Origin: JAFASC01 sp034669505
GTDB taxonomy: Bacteria > Pseudomonadota > Alphaproteobacteria > Rhizobiales > Beijerinckiaceae
Length of the DNA: 64,000 nucleotides
Assembly (NCBI GenBank): GCA_034669505.1
Contig: JAXDNJ010000023.1
Coordinates: forward strand, 7,386-71,385
Direction: 5' to 3'
Positions 53,331-62,047 of the stretch are shown in pieces. The position numbers and the translations under genes were made by a program. Below the pieces are notes generated by a model, which saw only the letters and a program-made list of their open reading frames with translations, did no database searches and was not told the DNA's origin. Position 1 is the first letter of the stretch. Each line of letters starts with the position of its first letter.

Positions 53331-53343
53331 TAGGGTGAGTGGA

Positions 53344-53616
53344 TTACCTGCAAACAATATCGCGAGATTCGATGACGCAATTCAGAGGACGAGCGAGTGG
53401 ATACTCTGGATCGCGCGGATAAATCTGAATAAGGCGTGAACCTGGACCAGTCATCACGCCGGTCCACATTGAGCCACGGCGATAGGCTTTGGCGAGTTCG
53501 CCCCCACAATCGACGAAGATGTCGTCGCTCCCAGAGGGATACATCTTAAAGAAACAAGAATCGGCGGCTGCGGGCGTGCTGAATACGGCTGCGAACACCA
53601 ACTTGTGCATTAACAT
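53344..53616 (-). CDS. Small exported hypothetical protein
   Basis: A 90-residue protein starting MLMHKLVFAAVFSTPAAADS, a probable signal peptide, with four cysteines in the mature part (SCFFKMYP, VDCGGELA, LNCVIES, IVCR), suggesting two disulfides. It is not recognised. A good ribosome site (AGGAG) precedes the ATG at 53616; an upstream in-frame extension would run into the Shedu gene. It lies about 50 bases downstream of the Shedu gene on the same strand. Confidence 0.6.
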   Translation of the reverse strand: MLMHKLVFAAVFSTPAAADSCFFKMYPSGSDDIFVDCGGELAKAYRRGSMWTGVMTGPGSRLIQIYPRDPEYPLARPLNCVIESRDIVCR

Positions 53617-53665
53617 ACCGTCGCTCCTGTTCCGAGCTTCTTCCGCTAAGATCCGATTCAAAGCT

Positions 53666-54829
53666 CTACTCACTCTGATGAACAATGAACTTAGCGCGCT
53701 CATACAGCTCATCGAATGTGATGATTTCCGGACTCATCAGGTTCCGCCGAAACAGTTCGAAGGAGCGAAACATCTCCCTATTCACCCCTTGATCGCCTCT
53801 AAACTCGGAAAGACTTCCGGCTACAAGATAGGACTTTGGAGAGTAGTTGAACGCTTCCTCTCCCGTAGGAAATCCCTTCTCGTCATCCACAGACAGCGAC
53901 CCCCTTATGGTTTCTACAGCAGCGGCGACTGTACCTTGAACCTGCGAAACGGCACCTCCGAGTTCCGAGGAGGGAGGCCAACAGCCGGAGCGGTAAGAGC
54001 TCGAGCCTAGAAGCGCCGTCTCGTGTGTTTTGATCTCAATGAAGCAGAGAGAGGATATGATGCCTTTGGTCTTCATCAAGGCGTCGACGCGCTTCCCATG
54101 GCCGCCGACTCGATAGCCCTGCACTACCTGCTCAAGCTTTTCGTCATTCAGTTGCTCAAGGTAGATGTAGTTAAGGCCATAACCGAAAATCCAAGGGTTC
54201 TTTTCAAAGAACTTCTGCCATAGTGCTTCGCTTGATCGAACCCCTTTCTTTTCCTTGGTATGCCCGAAATACTCTGAATCCTCCAGAAGCCGCTGAAAGA
54301 CGTCCAGCTGCTTCTTACGATAAGCAACGGCAACGACGTCGCTGGTAGTTATTGATGATGCGACGATCTGAGCGAATAGTTCCTCGTTCTGAGAAACAAG
54401 ACTCTGGACTTGGCTTTCGGAAAGAACAAGCTTTCGCAGTTCCTCATCGGAAATATTCATCCGACCGGAATTCTTGAAAGCCACAGAACGTATGTTGGCT
54501 ACGAACTGAAGAAGAGTCTCGATTTCATCGCCAACAAACGAGAATGAAGCACTATGTGGTTTATCGGTCGCAATCGTATAACTTTGTACGGTTAACACGA
54601 ACAGTTTGCGATCGTCCTCAAAAAACTTCGCCGTGATGTGGCTTTTGCCTCCCTGCCGGCGACGAATCACGATCTCGTCTTTTATTGTGCCGAAAGCGTA
54701 AGTATCCGCAGACTCAATCAGCTTGGATGCAATTCTGATCTTTCTGTTCTGTTGGCCGAAGGCATCCAGCCTGGGACTAATGTAAGTCTTGCCAGGTAAG
54801 GGGTTTTCATAGTCATCTTGCGGGGGCAT
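53666..54829 (-). CDS. sduA: Shedu anti-phage nuclease (DUF4263, SduA)
   Basis: A 387-residue protein. The C-terminal half has the DUF4263 nuclease pattern: ALWQKFFEKNPWIFGYGL (202-219), GKRVDALM with Asp249, FIEIKTHETALL with Glu265 and Lys267, and ELGGAVSQVQ with a conserved Gln near 296-298, a PD-(D/E)xK-type site. The N-terminal part (1-190) is the variable sensing region. Shedu is a single-gene anti-phage system acting through nuclease activity. The gene is visibly richer in A and T than its surroundings and sits beside repeats, which fits horizontal gain. Confidence 0.85.
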   Translation of the reverse strand: MPPQDDYENPLPGKTYISPRLDAFGQQNRKIRIASKLIESADTYAFGTIKDEIVIRRRQGGKSHITAKFFEDDRKLFVLTVQSYTIATDKPHSASFSFVGDEIETLLQFVANIRSVAFKNSGRMNISDEELRKLVLSESQVQSLVSQNEELFAQIVASSITTSDVVAVAYRKKQLDVFQRLLEDSEYFGHTKEKKGVRSSEALWQKFFEKNPWIFGYGLNYIYLEQLNDEKLEQVVQGYRVGGHGKRVDALMKTKGIISSLCFIEIKTHETALLGSSSYRSGCWPPSSELGGAVSQVQGTVAAAVETIRGSLSVDDEKGFPTGEEAFNYSPKSYLVAGSLSEFRGDQGVNREMFRSFELFRRNLMSPEIITFDELYERAKFIVHQSE

Positions 54830-54901
54830 TTGTCACCACAAACACGTAGCTAGTCCTTCATTTCTCATAAGCTTCTCCAGACCAGAGGTGACCGACGTGG
54901 A

Positions 54902-57900
54902 TCAACTACACCCCGTCGTCGCCCCACACGTGTCGCACTTCAAGCACGTCCCATTGCGCACGAGCGTAAAATTGTTGCACTCGGAGCAGGATTCGCCGGT
55001 ATAGCCCTTCATCCGCGCCTCGGCGCGTTTGTCGGCGACGCGCGCGACCGCCTCCGGTTCGTGCCAGGCGAGTTCGGCGACTTCGCTATGCGTCGCTTCC
55101 CGCGCGCGGACTTCTACATCGGTCTTCAAAGCAGTGGCGCCCGCCGTCGCAAGCCCCATCGGCTGCGACAGCGTGCGGCCTTCATGGCCGCCGCCGCTAT
55201 GCACCAGTTTCAGCCCGTCGCCCGGCTTCGAGCGCACGAGCCCGTGCGACACGACGCCCGGCAGCATGCGCTGGCCCGGCGCGCTCGCGCCTTCCGGCGC
55301 CTTGCCCTCGTCCTCGCCGCGGCCGAGCGCGTCGAACGCCATGTCCTCGGGCTGCACATGCGCGAGATCGTTGCGCCCGAGATAGGACACGGCGAGTTCG
55401 CGGAAGACATAGTCGAGGATCGACGTCGCGTTCTTGATCGCGTCGTTGCCCTGCACGAGGCCGGCCGGCTCGAAGCGCGTGAACGTGAACGCGTCGACGA
55501 ATTCTTCGAGCGGCACGCCGTATTGCAGGCCGAGCGAGATCGCGATGGCAAAATTGTTCATCAGCGAGCGGAAGGCGGCGCCCTCCTTGTGCATGTCGAT
55601 GAAGATTTCGCCGATGCGGCCGTCCTTGTATTCGCCGGTCTTCAGGTAAACCTTGTGGCCGCCGACGATCGCCTTCTGCGTATAGCCGGTGCGCCGGTTC
55701 GGCAGTTTCTCGCGTTCGCGCGAGACATGCTCGACGACGCGTTCGATGATGCGTTCCGCAACCGCGGCGGCGCGCGCCGGGCTGTTCGAGGCGATGATGT
55801 CGGCGATCGCGTCTTCGTCCTCGTCCGCCTCGTCCTCAAGCAGCTGCGAGTTCAAGGGCTGCGACAGTTTCGAGCCGTCGCGATAAAGCGCGTTGGCTTT
55901 GAGCGCGAGGCGCCAGGACAGCATGTAGCTCTCCTTGCAATCCTCGACCGTCGCCTCGTTCGGCATGTTGATCGTCTTCGAGATCGCGCCCGAGATGAAC
56001 GGCTGCGCCGCCGCCATCATGCGGATGTGGCTCTCGACCGAGAGATAGCGCTTGCCCGTGCGCCCGCACGGATTGGCGCAATCGAAGATCGCGTAATGCT
56101 CCTGCTTGAGGAACGGCGCGCCTTCGAGCGTCATCGCGCCGCAGACATGGATGTTGGCGGCGTCGATCTCGGCGCGCGAGAAGTTAAGATAGGTGAGGAG
56201 ATCGAAGGCGGGGTCGTCGAGCTTCTCCGCCGGGACTTTTAAAGCGCCGCTGAGGAAGTCCGCGCCGAGCGTCCATTTGTTGAAGACGAACTTGATGTCG
56301 AAGGCCGAGGCCAGCGCCGCCTCGACCTGCGTGAGTTTCTCCTCGGTGAAGCCGCGCGCGCGTAAGGTTGTCGTGTTGATCGACGGCGCCTGTTTGAGGC
56401 TGGCGTGACCGACGGCGTAAGCCTCGATCTCGGCGATCTCGGATTCGCGATAGCCGAGCGTGCGCAACGCCTCGGGAACGGCGCGGTTGATGATCTTGAA
56501 GTAGCCGCCGCCGGCGAGCTTCTTGAATTTAACCAGCGCGAAATCCGGTTCAATGCCGGTCGTGTCGCAATCCATGACGAGGCCGATCGTGCCGGTCGGC
56601 GCGACGACACTCGTCTGCGCATTGCGATAGCCGTGCGCTTCGCCCAAGCGCAGCGCATCGTCCCACGCTTGCTTCGCATGCGCGATCATCTCGGGATCGG
56701 GGCAGGCGGCGTGATCGAGCGGCACGGGGGCGACCGCGAGCTTCTCGTAACCCGCCGCCTCGCCGTACGCGGCGCGGCGATGATTGCGCATGACGCGCAG
56801 CATGTCGGGCGCATTTTCCTTGTAGCGCGCGAAGGGCCCGAGACCGGCCGCCATTTCGGCGGAAGTTTTGTAGCAAATGCCGGTCATGATCGCCGACAGC
56901 GCGCCGCAGATGGCGCGGCCGGCATCGGAATCATACGCGATGCCGGACGACATCAAGAGGCCGCCGACATTGGCGTAACCCAAGCCGAGCGTGCGGTATT
57001 CGTAGGAAAGCTTGGCGATCTCCTTAGATGGAAATTGCGCCATCGTGACGGAGATTTCGAGCACCACTGTCCATAGGCGCACCGCGTGCTCGTAGGCGGC
57101 GATGTCGAACGCTTTCGTTCCGGTGTGGTGGAACGTCAAGAGGTTCAGCGAGGCGAGATTGCACGCGGTGTCGTCGAGGAACATGTATTCCGAGCACGGA
57201 TTCGACGCGCGGATGTCGCCGCCCTTCGGGCAGGTGTGCCAATCGTTGATCGTCGTGTGGAACTGGATGCCGGGATCGGCCGAGGCCCAGGCGGCGTAGC
57301 CGATCTTCTCCCAGAGCTCGCGCGCCGGTATGACCTTGTGCGGCTTGCCGTTGAGGCGCGATGTCAGCGCCCACCCGCTGTCGTTCTCGACCGCGCGTAA
57401 AAACTCGTCGGTGACGCGCACCGTGTTGTTGGAGTTCTGCCCCGAGACCGTGAGATACGCCTCCGAATCCCAGTCGGTGTCGTAGGTATCGAAGGCGATG
57501 TCGGTGTAGCCCTGTTTGGCGAACTGGATGACGCGCTTGATGTAATTGTCCGGCACCTCAGAGCGGCGCGCGAGTTTGATCTCGCGCTTCAAGGCCGGAT
57601 TCTTCTCCGGATTGAAGCAATCGTCGCCATCGCCCTCGCAATTCACGCAGGCGCGCAGCACCGCCTTCATGTGCTTCTTGACGATTTTCGAGCCGGTGAC
57701 GAGGGCTGCGACCTTCTGCTCCTCCTTGACCTTCCAGTCGATGAACTGCTCGACGTCGGGATGGTCGACGTCGACGATCACCATCTTGGCGGCGCGCCTC
57801 GTGGTGCCGCCGGACTTGATCGCGCCGGCAGCGCGGTCGCCGATCTTTAGAAACGACATGAGCCCCGACGAGCGGCCGCCGCCGGACAACTTCTCGTTCT

Positions 57901-58621
57901 CGCCGCGCAGGCGCGAGAAATTCGTGCCGGTGCCGGAGCCGTATTTGAACAGGCGCGCCTCGCGCACCCAGAGATCCATGATGCCGCCCTCGTTGACGAG
58001 GTCGTCATTGATCGACTGGATGAAGCAGGCATGCGGCTGCGGATGCTCGTAGGACGATTTCGAGCGCGTCAGCTTGCCGGTCTCGTGGTCGACGTAGAAG
58101 TGGCCCTGGCCGGGGCCGTCGATGCCGTAGGCCCAGTGCAGGCCGGTGTTGAACCATTGCGGCGAGTTCGGCGCGGCGATCTGCGCGGCGAGCATGTAGC
58201 GCAGCTCGTCGTAGAAGCAGGAGGCATCGGAGTCGGAGTCGAAATATCCGCCCTTCCAGCCCCAGTACGCCCACGCGCCGGCGAGGCGGTCGAAGACCTG
58301 GCGTGCCGATATCTCTGACGTGAAGCGCGCCTCCTTGGCGAGATCGGCGAGGGCGGTTTCGTCCGGCACCGAGCGCCACAGGAAGGAGGGGACGTTGTTC
58401 TCCTCGACTCGCTTCAGCCGCGCCGGGACGCCGGCCTTGCGGAAGTATTTTTGTGCGAGCACGTCGGCCGCGACCTGGCTCCAGGATGCCGGCACTTCGA
58501 TGCCTTCGAGGCAGAAGACGATCGAGCCGTCGGGATTGCGGATCTCGCTTTTGGTCGTGCGGAAATCGAGCCCTGCATAGGGGCTCTGACCTGCTTTGGT
58601 GTAGTGCCGTTCGATCCGCAT
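54902..58621 (-). CDS. nrdJ: Adenosylcobalamin-dependent ribonucleotide reductase (class II)
   Basis: A 1239-residue enzyme that reduces ribonucleotides to deoxyribonucleotides using a B12 radical, independent of oxygen. NPCSE (474-478) is the thiyl-radical loop, with CNLASLNLL after it; PNSPQWFNTGLHWAYG and HACFIQSINDDL are also conserved. The C-terminus has a zinc-ribbon-like CSECNNF ... CLKCDTCG ending in redox cysteines. The ATG at 58621 is preferred to a GTG-like extension six codons upstream. An NrdR box lies about 125 bases upstream. Long open frames on the other strand are composition shadows. Confidence 0.95.
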   Translation of the reverse strand: MRIERHYTKAGQSPYAGLDFRTTKSEIRNPDGSIVFCLEGIEVPASWSQVAADVLAQKYFRKAGVPARLKRVEENNVPSFLWRSVPDETALADLAKEARFTSEISARQVFDRLAGAWAYWGWKGGYFDSDSDASCFYDELRYMLAAQIAAPNSPQWFNTGLHWAYGIDGPGQGHFYVDHETGKLTRSKSSYEHPQPHACFIQSINDDLVNEGGIMDLWVREARLFKYGSGTGTNFSRLRGENEKLSGGGRSSGLMSFLKIGDRAAGAIKSGGTTRRAAKMVIVDVDHPDVEQFIDWKVKEEQKVAALVTGSKIVKKHMKAVLRACVNCEGDGDDCFNPEKNPALKREIKLARRSEVPDNYIKRVIQFAKQGYTDIAFDTYDTDWDSEAYLTVSGQNSNNTVRVTDEFLRAVENDSGWALTSRLNGKPHKVIPARELWEKIGYAAWASADPGIQFHTTINDWHTCPKGGDIRASNPCSEYMFLDDTACNLASLNLLTFHHTGTKAFDIAAYEHAVRLWTVVLEISVTMAQFPSKEIAKLSYEYRTLGLGYANVGGLLMSSGIAYDSDAGRAICGALSAIMTGICYKTSAEMAAGLGPFARYKENAPDMLRVMRNHRRAAYGEAAGYEKLAVAPVPLDHAACPDPEMIAHAKQAWDDALRLGEAHGYRNAQTSVVAPTGTIGLVMDCDTTGIEPDFALVKFKKLAGGGYFKIINRAVPEALRTLGYRESEIAEIEAYAVGHASLKQAPSINTTTLRARGFTEEKLTQVEAALASAFDIKFVFNKWTLGADFLSGALKVPAEKLDDPAFDLLTYLNFSRAEIDAANIHVCGAMTLEGAPFLKQEHYAIFDCANPCGRTGKRYLSVESHIRMMAAAQPFISGAISKTINMPNEATVEDCKESYMLSWRLALKANALYRDGSKLSQPLNSQLLEDEADEDEDAIADIIASNSPARAAAVAERIIERVVEHVSREREKLPNRRTGYTQKAIVGGHKVYLKTGEYKDGRIGEIFIDMHKEGAAFRSLMNNFAIAISLGLQYGVPLEEFVDAFTFTRFEPAGLVQGNDAIKNATSILDYVFRELAVSYLGRNDLAHVQPEDMAFDALGRGEDEGKAPEGASAPGQRMLPGVVSHGLVRSKPGDGLKLVHSGGGHEGRTLSQPMGLATAGATALKTDVEVRAREATHSEVAELAWHEPEAVARVADKRAEARMKGYTGESCSECNNFTLVRNGTCLKCDTCGATTGCS

Positions 58622-58745
58622 TGTCCGTCCCGCCCCCAAGTTTCAAACCGGCGCACGTTCGGCGAGTCTGGGTGGACTCGGCAACCGATTCGTTGGCGAG
58701 TTTGAAAGATTCCTGTCAATAGGTGGTGAAGAGCCACAGCTAGCT

Positions 58746-58759
58746 CACAATATATAGTG
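58746..58759 (-). promoter_or_regulatory. NrdR box upstream of nrdJ
   Basis: On the minus strand, CACTATATATTGTG matches the NrdR box (acaCwATATWTwGTgt pattern). NrdR represses ribonucleotide reductase genes in response to dATP/ATP. A second box normally lies about 31 bases away; only a weak resemblance (CCACCTATTGACAG near 58712-58725) is seen there. Confidence 0.75.
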
Positions 58760-58907
58760 GTTTTCGGGCCTGCTGGGAAGAGCGGGGATAGCGGTTTCAG
58801 GCCCGTCGGTAAGGCGCTGAGCGGGCTAGCGGAATCCGGACCGGGCGGGGCGGCGGGGCGGCCGGAATTGGCGGGGAGAGGGCGCTAGGTGTGGATAGGT
58901 CGCGTGC

Positions 58908-59111
58908 CTATCTTCCGCCGGGCCGCGGCGTGGAGCTATCGCTGCGCGGACTACTTGGAGGTGTTGGTGCTGGCGTCGAGGGGCGGAACGCCCCAGGCGG
59001 AGCAGGACGAGGTGCGTTCGGCGGCGGCGGCGGGTTCAAGCCGCCTCTCCGGACATAGCTCTCTTGAACGTAACCAGAGGTGTCGGTGTTGTTTCCCTGA
59101 CTATTTCGCAT
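58908..59111 (-). CDS. Small proline-rich protein, partner of the DUF6338 gene
   Basis: A 67-residue frame starting MRNSQGNNTDTSGYVQESYV followed by RRGGLNPPPPPNAPRPAPPG and a Pro/Ser-rich tail. Its ATG lies inside the last codons of the DUF6338 gene (overlap of 11 bases in another frame), suggesting translational coupling. From memory, similar short Pro-rich proteins with a YxPxxKGY-type start accompany DUF6338 genes. The composition alone could give a false frame, so confidence is modest. Confidence 0.45.
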   Translation of the reverse strand: MRNSQGNNTDTSGYVQESYVRRGGLNPPPPPNAPRPAPPGAFRPSTPAPTPPSSPRSDSSTPRPGGR

Positions 59112-59748
59112 TGCTCGGCGCTCCAGACGCAGGCAGGCTGGGGAACTCGATTGTTATGTCGTCCCGATCGCGGGCGATGTAAAGGCCCTCTATGCGATAT
59201 TGCTCGACTCCGGAAAAGTCATACACAATCACATCTCCCAAGAACAACTCTCGCAGTTCACCGCTCTCGGAAAACACGACGACATACCCCGTGAAGACCG
59301 CTTCATTAGAGAAATCGCGCACGTTAACGAAAGGAAGCGTCTTCTTTGAATTTAAGACGAAATCCCAGACGTCTTCGTCACCATAGCGATGAGTCGCTTT
59401 GATCCACTGCAAGAACTGCGTAACCAGTTTATAGTTTTCGATGTACAAATATACTATGCTGCCGACAAGCGAGATGATCAAAGCCTCGAAAACGTCGATC
59501 AATATGGTTGGTTCAAGTCTCTGCGCATTTAGATCAAGATCGAGTAAATGAAATTGCGCGCCGAAAAGCCGATCGAGGGCAAACAGAACCGTGTAGGCGA
59601 CGACGCCAAAAATTGCCGAGTTGAGAATGATGTCAAAAGCGGTTCGCTCTCCCGGGGCACCATATTTCACGTGAATTCGCGTCCAGATGAAGCCGGGCAT
59701 CAGGATAAGCGCGAGTTCCAGGAAAAGGCCGGTAACCGAGAAATTCAC
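59101..59748 (-). CDS. DUF6338-like membrane protein
   Basis: A 215-residue protein with three membrane segments (about 5-22, 40-60 and 88-104) and a C-terminal soluble domain with GDEDVWDFVLNSKKTLPFVN, GYVVVFSESGELRELFLGDV and VYDFSGVEQYRIEGLYIARD. This layout fits the DUF6338 family, of unknown function. The gene is richer in A and T than nrdJ and DUF2270 beside it, and a small Pro-rich frame overlaps its 3' end. It lies 4 kb from the Shedu gene. Confidence 0.65.
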   Translation of the reverse strand: MNFSVTGLFLELALILMPGFIWTRIHVKYGAPGERTAFDIILNSAIFGVVAYTVLFALDRLFGAQFHLLDLDLNAQRLEPTILIDVFEALIISLVGSIVYLYIENYKLVTQFLQWIKATHRYGDEDVWDFVLNSKKTLPFVNVRDFSNEAVFTGYVVVFSESGELRELFLGDVIVYDFSGVEQYRIEGLYIARDRDDITIEFPSLPASGAPSNAK

Positions 59749-59800
59749 GGCGATTCTCCAATTTAGTTTGCGGTCGCTTATTGACGGTACTTAGATGTTC

Positions 59801-60508
59801 TCACACATGCACCATGCCGTCGTCGGCGTCGGCGCGGCCGCGATAGAGCCAGAACGCGGTGTAGAGCAGCCAAGCGTAGAACAAGACGACTGCGGCGATC
59901 ACCAGCATGCCGGGCAGCGGGCCGATATCGGCGCCGGCATACCAGCTGCGGGGCACACCCGCCTGCGCGCCGGCCTCGCCGATCGCCTGCGACATGCCGG
60001 TCGAGATTTTCAAGACCCAGGCCAGCAGCAGCAGCAGAAACATCCAGATGTAATTGCGTTTGAGCCGCCGCTGCATCGCGTGGCGGTGGCTGATGACAAA
60101 AGCGGGGCGCTGCAGATCCTCGCCGAGCGCGCGCGCCCATTGCGGAGCGGTGTCGGCCGTCGGATTGAACACTTGCGCATAATAATTGCGCTCCATCGCG
60201 CGCACGCGGCGGCGATAGACGTCGAAGAAGCGATAGCGCCGCGCCTCGATCAAGACGAGCAGCAGGACAAGCAGCATGCCGAAGAGCAGCACGCTGTGAT
60301 GCGCGGTGTGCGTCGAGAATGTCAGCGACAGCATCGCGGCGCACACCGTGATCGCCCAGTTGGTCGTGCGGTCGATACGGTCGCGCCAGCCCGCCATGCG
60401 GGCGATCTCGGCGCGATGGTAGTGCGCCAGAATAGTGATGTATTCGCCGCGCGATTGCGGAAACGGCGGATCGAAAATCCGCATTGGCTGCTGACCGTCG
60501 AGGATCAC
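59801..60508 (-). CDS. DUF2270 family membrane protein
   Basis: A 235-residue protein with four membrane segments in two pairs. YITILAHYHRAEIARMAGWRDRIDRTTNW, then EARRYRFFDVYRRRVRAMERNYYAQV (quoted here in part) and HRHAMQRRLKRNY are the family signatures. The function is unknown; the protein sits in the inner membrane with most charge on the cytoplasmic side. It follows lrgB on the same strand after about 40 bases. Confidence 0.85.
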   Translation of the reverse strand: MILDGQQPMRIFDPPFPQSRGEYITILAHYHRAEIARMAGWRDRIDRTTNWAITVCAAMLSLTFSTHTAHHSVLLFGMLLVLLLVLIEARRYRFFDVYRRRVRAMERNYYAQVFNPTADTAPQWARALGEDLQRPAFVISHRHAMQRRLKRNYIWMFLLLLLAWVLKISTGMSQAIGEAGAQAGVPRSWYAGADIGPLPGMLVIAAVVLFYAWLLYTAFWLYRGRADADDGMVHV

Positions 60509-60551
60509 GGCGTCTCTCCCGTTCGCATCATGCCGTCAGGACGAAAAGCGA

Positions 60552-61304
60552 TCAACGATGCAACGCTTCGAGGAGCGCAAACACGCCCGGCAAGACGATC
60601 GGCAGCACGACGGCCGTCAGCGCGCCGTTCAGCCCGAGCGCGATGCCGGCAAAGGTGCCGGCCAGCGAGTCGACCTGGAACGCGCGCGCCGTTCCGATGC
60701 CGTGCGCCGCGAGGCCCGCGGCAAAGCCGCGGGCGGCGTAGTCGCGAAGCCCGAGCGCGTTCATCAGTGGCGTGACCGTCACAGCGCCGAAAATGCCGGT
60801 GGCGATAACGAAGGCTGCGGCAAGCGTCGGAATGCCGCCTGCCTGTTCGGCAAGGCTCATGGCGATCGGCGTCGTCACCGATTTTGGCGCGAGGGAAACC
60901 TGGATGGCGCGCGGCGCGCCGAGTGCGGCGGCGATCGCAACTGCGCTGACGATCGCGGTCAGCGAGCCGCAAAGCAGTGCGGCCAGCATTGGCACAAGCG
61001 CGCTGCGCACCTTCGGCAGGTTGCGGTACAGCGGCACAGCGAGCGCGACAGTGGCTGGACCGAGCAGGAAATGCACGAACTGCGCGCCGGCGAAAAAAGT
61101 CTCGTATTTGGTGCCGGTCGCAAGCAGGATCGCGACGAGGATCGCCGACGCGAACAGGACCGGATTGGCGTAAGCCGGCCGTCCAAGCGCCACCGCAAAG
61201 CGATCGGCGGCTGCATAGGCGGCGAGCGTGATCGTCAGCCAGAGCAGCGGGCTCGCGGCGAGATAGACCCAGACATTTTCGACGCGGATTGCGAGGGGGG
61301 TCAT
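60552..61304 (-). CDS. lrgB: LrgB/CidB family antiholin-like membrane protein
   Basis: A 250-residue protein with about seven membrane segments. The conserved stretch VSLAPKSVTTPIAMSLAEQA and the later AAHGIGTARAFQVD define the LrgB family. LrgA and LrgB form a holin/antiholin-like pair implicated in murein hydrolase control and, in some bacteria, in pyruvate or glycolate transport. The ATG at 61304 overlaps the lrgA stop by four bases. Confidence 0.9.
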   Translation of the reverse strand: MTPLAIRVENVWVYLAASPLLWLTITLAAYAAADRFAVALGRPAYANPVLFASAILVAILLATGTKYETFFAGAQFVHFLLGPATVALAVPLYRNLPKVRSALVPMLAALLCGSLTAIVSAVAIAAALGAPRAIQVSLAPKSVTTPIAMSLAEQAGGIPTLAAAFVIATGIFGAVTVTPLMNALGLRDYAARGFAAGLAAHGIGTARAFQVDSLAGTFAGIALGLNGALTAVVLPIVLPGVFALLEALHR

Positions 61305-61732
61305 GGCGCGTCGGCTCGCGGCAGCTCGTCGGCACGATGCAGCAAGCGGCCGAGCCACTCGAAGACGAGCGCCGTCACCGCCATTGCAAGGATAGTCGAG
61401 ATGACGATCGACACCGCGATCGCGACGCCGTTCTCACGCAACGTGGCGACGTGCTGGACGATGCCGACGGCCGCCGGGATGAAGAGCAGCGAGAGATTGC
61501 GCAGCAGCGCGTCGGTCGTGTCGGCGAGGGCGCCGGGCACCTGGGTCTCCGCCGGCTTTTTGCGACCGTACCAGAGCAGGGCGAGGAACAAGAGCATCAT
61601 GCCGGCGACCGGGCCGGGCAGGGGCAAAGCCAGCGCGTGCACCAGCGCCTCGCCGAGAAGCTGACAGAAGAGGAGCGCGACGAGAGATTCGATCACGGGC
61701 CCGAATGTCGGGCCGGCGCGGCGTGTGCGCAA
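61301..61732 (-). CDS. lrgA: LrgA/CidA family holin-like membrane protein
   Basis: A 143-residue protein with four membrane segments. FCQLLGEALVHALALPLPGPVAGMMLLF is characteristic (quoted shorter: LPGPVAGMMLLF), as is LLFIPAAVGIVQH. It acts with LrgB, directly downstream and coupled by an ATGA overlap. The function in Alphaproteobacteria is not established; cell lysis control or export of small organic acids are the candidate roles. Confidence 0.88.
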   Translation of the reverse strand: MRTRRAGPTFGPVIESLVALLFCQLLGEALVHALALPLPGPVAGMMLLFLALLWYGRKKPAETQVPGALADTTDALLRNLSLLFIPAAVGIVQHVATLRENGVAIAVSIVISTILAMAVTALVFEWLGRLLHRADELPRADAP

Positions 61733-61740
61733 TCGGGTAA

Positions 61741-61771
61741 AGAAAAACCCCGGCCGCGAGGACCGGGGTTC
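61741..61771 (-). terminator. Rho-independent terminator after the His-rich gene
   Basis: AACCCCGG and CCGGGGTT form an 8-base perfect stem (61747-61771), followed on the minus strand by TTTTTCTT. It lies about 20 bases after the His-rich gene stop and separates it from lrgA. Confidence 0.85.
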
Positions 61772-61792
61772 AAGAACGCGACGCTACAGAGC

Positions 61793-61960
61793 TCACGTAT
61801 GGTGATGGTGTCCGTGGCCGTGCTTGATGATGATCTTCTTGCCGCCATGCATGTGGTGATGACCACCCTTCTTGATGATCACGGTTTTGGCCGAGGCGGC
61901 CGACATGCTGGCCGTTCCGAAAGCCACCAGGCTCGCAAGAATCACTAACGTTTTCTTCAT
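61793..61960 (-). CDS. Small exported His-rich protein
   Basis: A 55-residue protein with a signal peptide (MKKTLVILASLVAFGTASMS, cleavage near ASA) and a mature part of about 28 residues holding ten or more His with Lys and Gly (KKGGHHHMHGGKK, HGHGHHHHT). Such peptides bind transition metals such as zinc, nickel or copper; a metal-buffering role in the periplasm is inferred. The ATG at 61960 begins the signal peptide. It has its own terminator. Confidence 0.75.
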   Translation of the reverse strand: MKKTLVILASLVAFGTASMSAASAKTVIIKKGGHHHMHGGKKIIIKHGHGHHHHT

Positions 61961-62047
61961 CTTAGCGTCTCCGTCTGATTTACTGCGGCGGGGAAACGCG
62001 AGCTTGCCCATTTGGTTTCGCGGCTAGGCTTAAGTCGCAGGCCGGCA

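Noticed and set aside
55061..56242. Long plus-strand open frame (393 codons) within the nrdJ region
   Set aside because: It is antisense to nrdJ, which has full domain evidence; the frame is rich in Arg/Asp/Glu in the way high-GC antisense frames are, and shows no domain.
58622..58900. Possible cobalamin riboswitch upstream of nrdJ
   Set aside because: No B12-box or the conserved core was found; only an NrdR box is visible.
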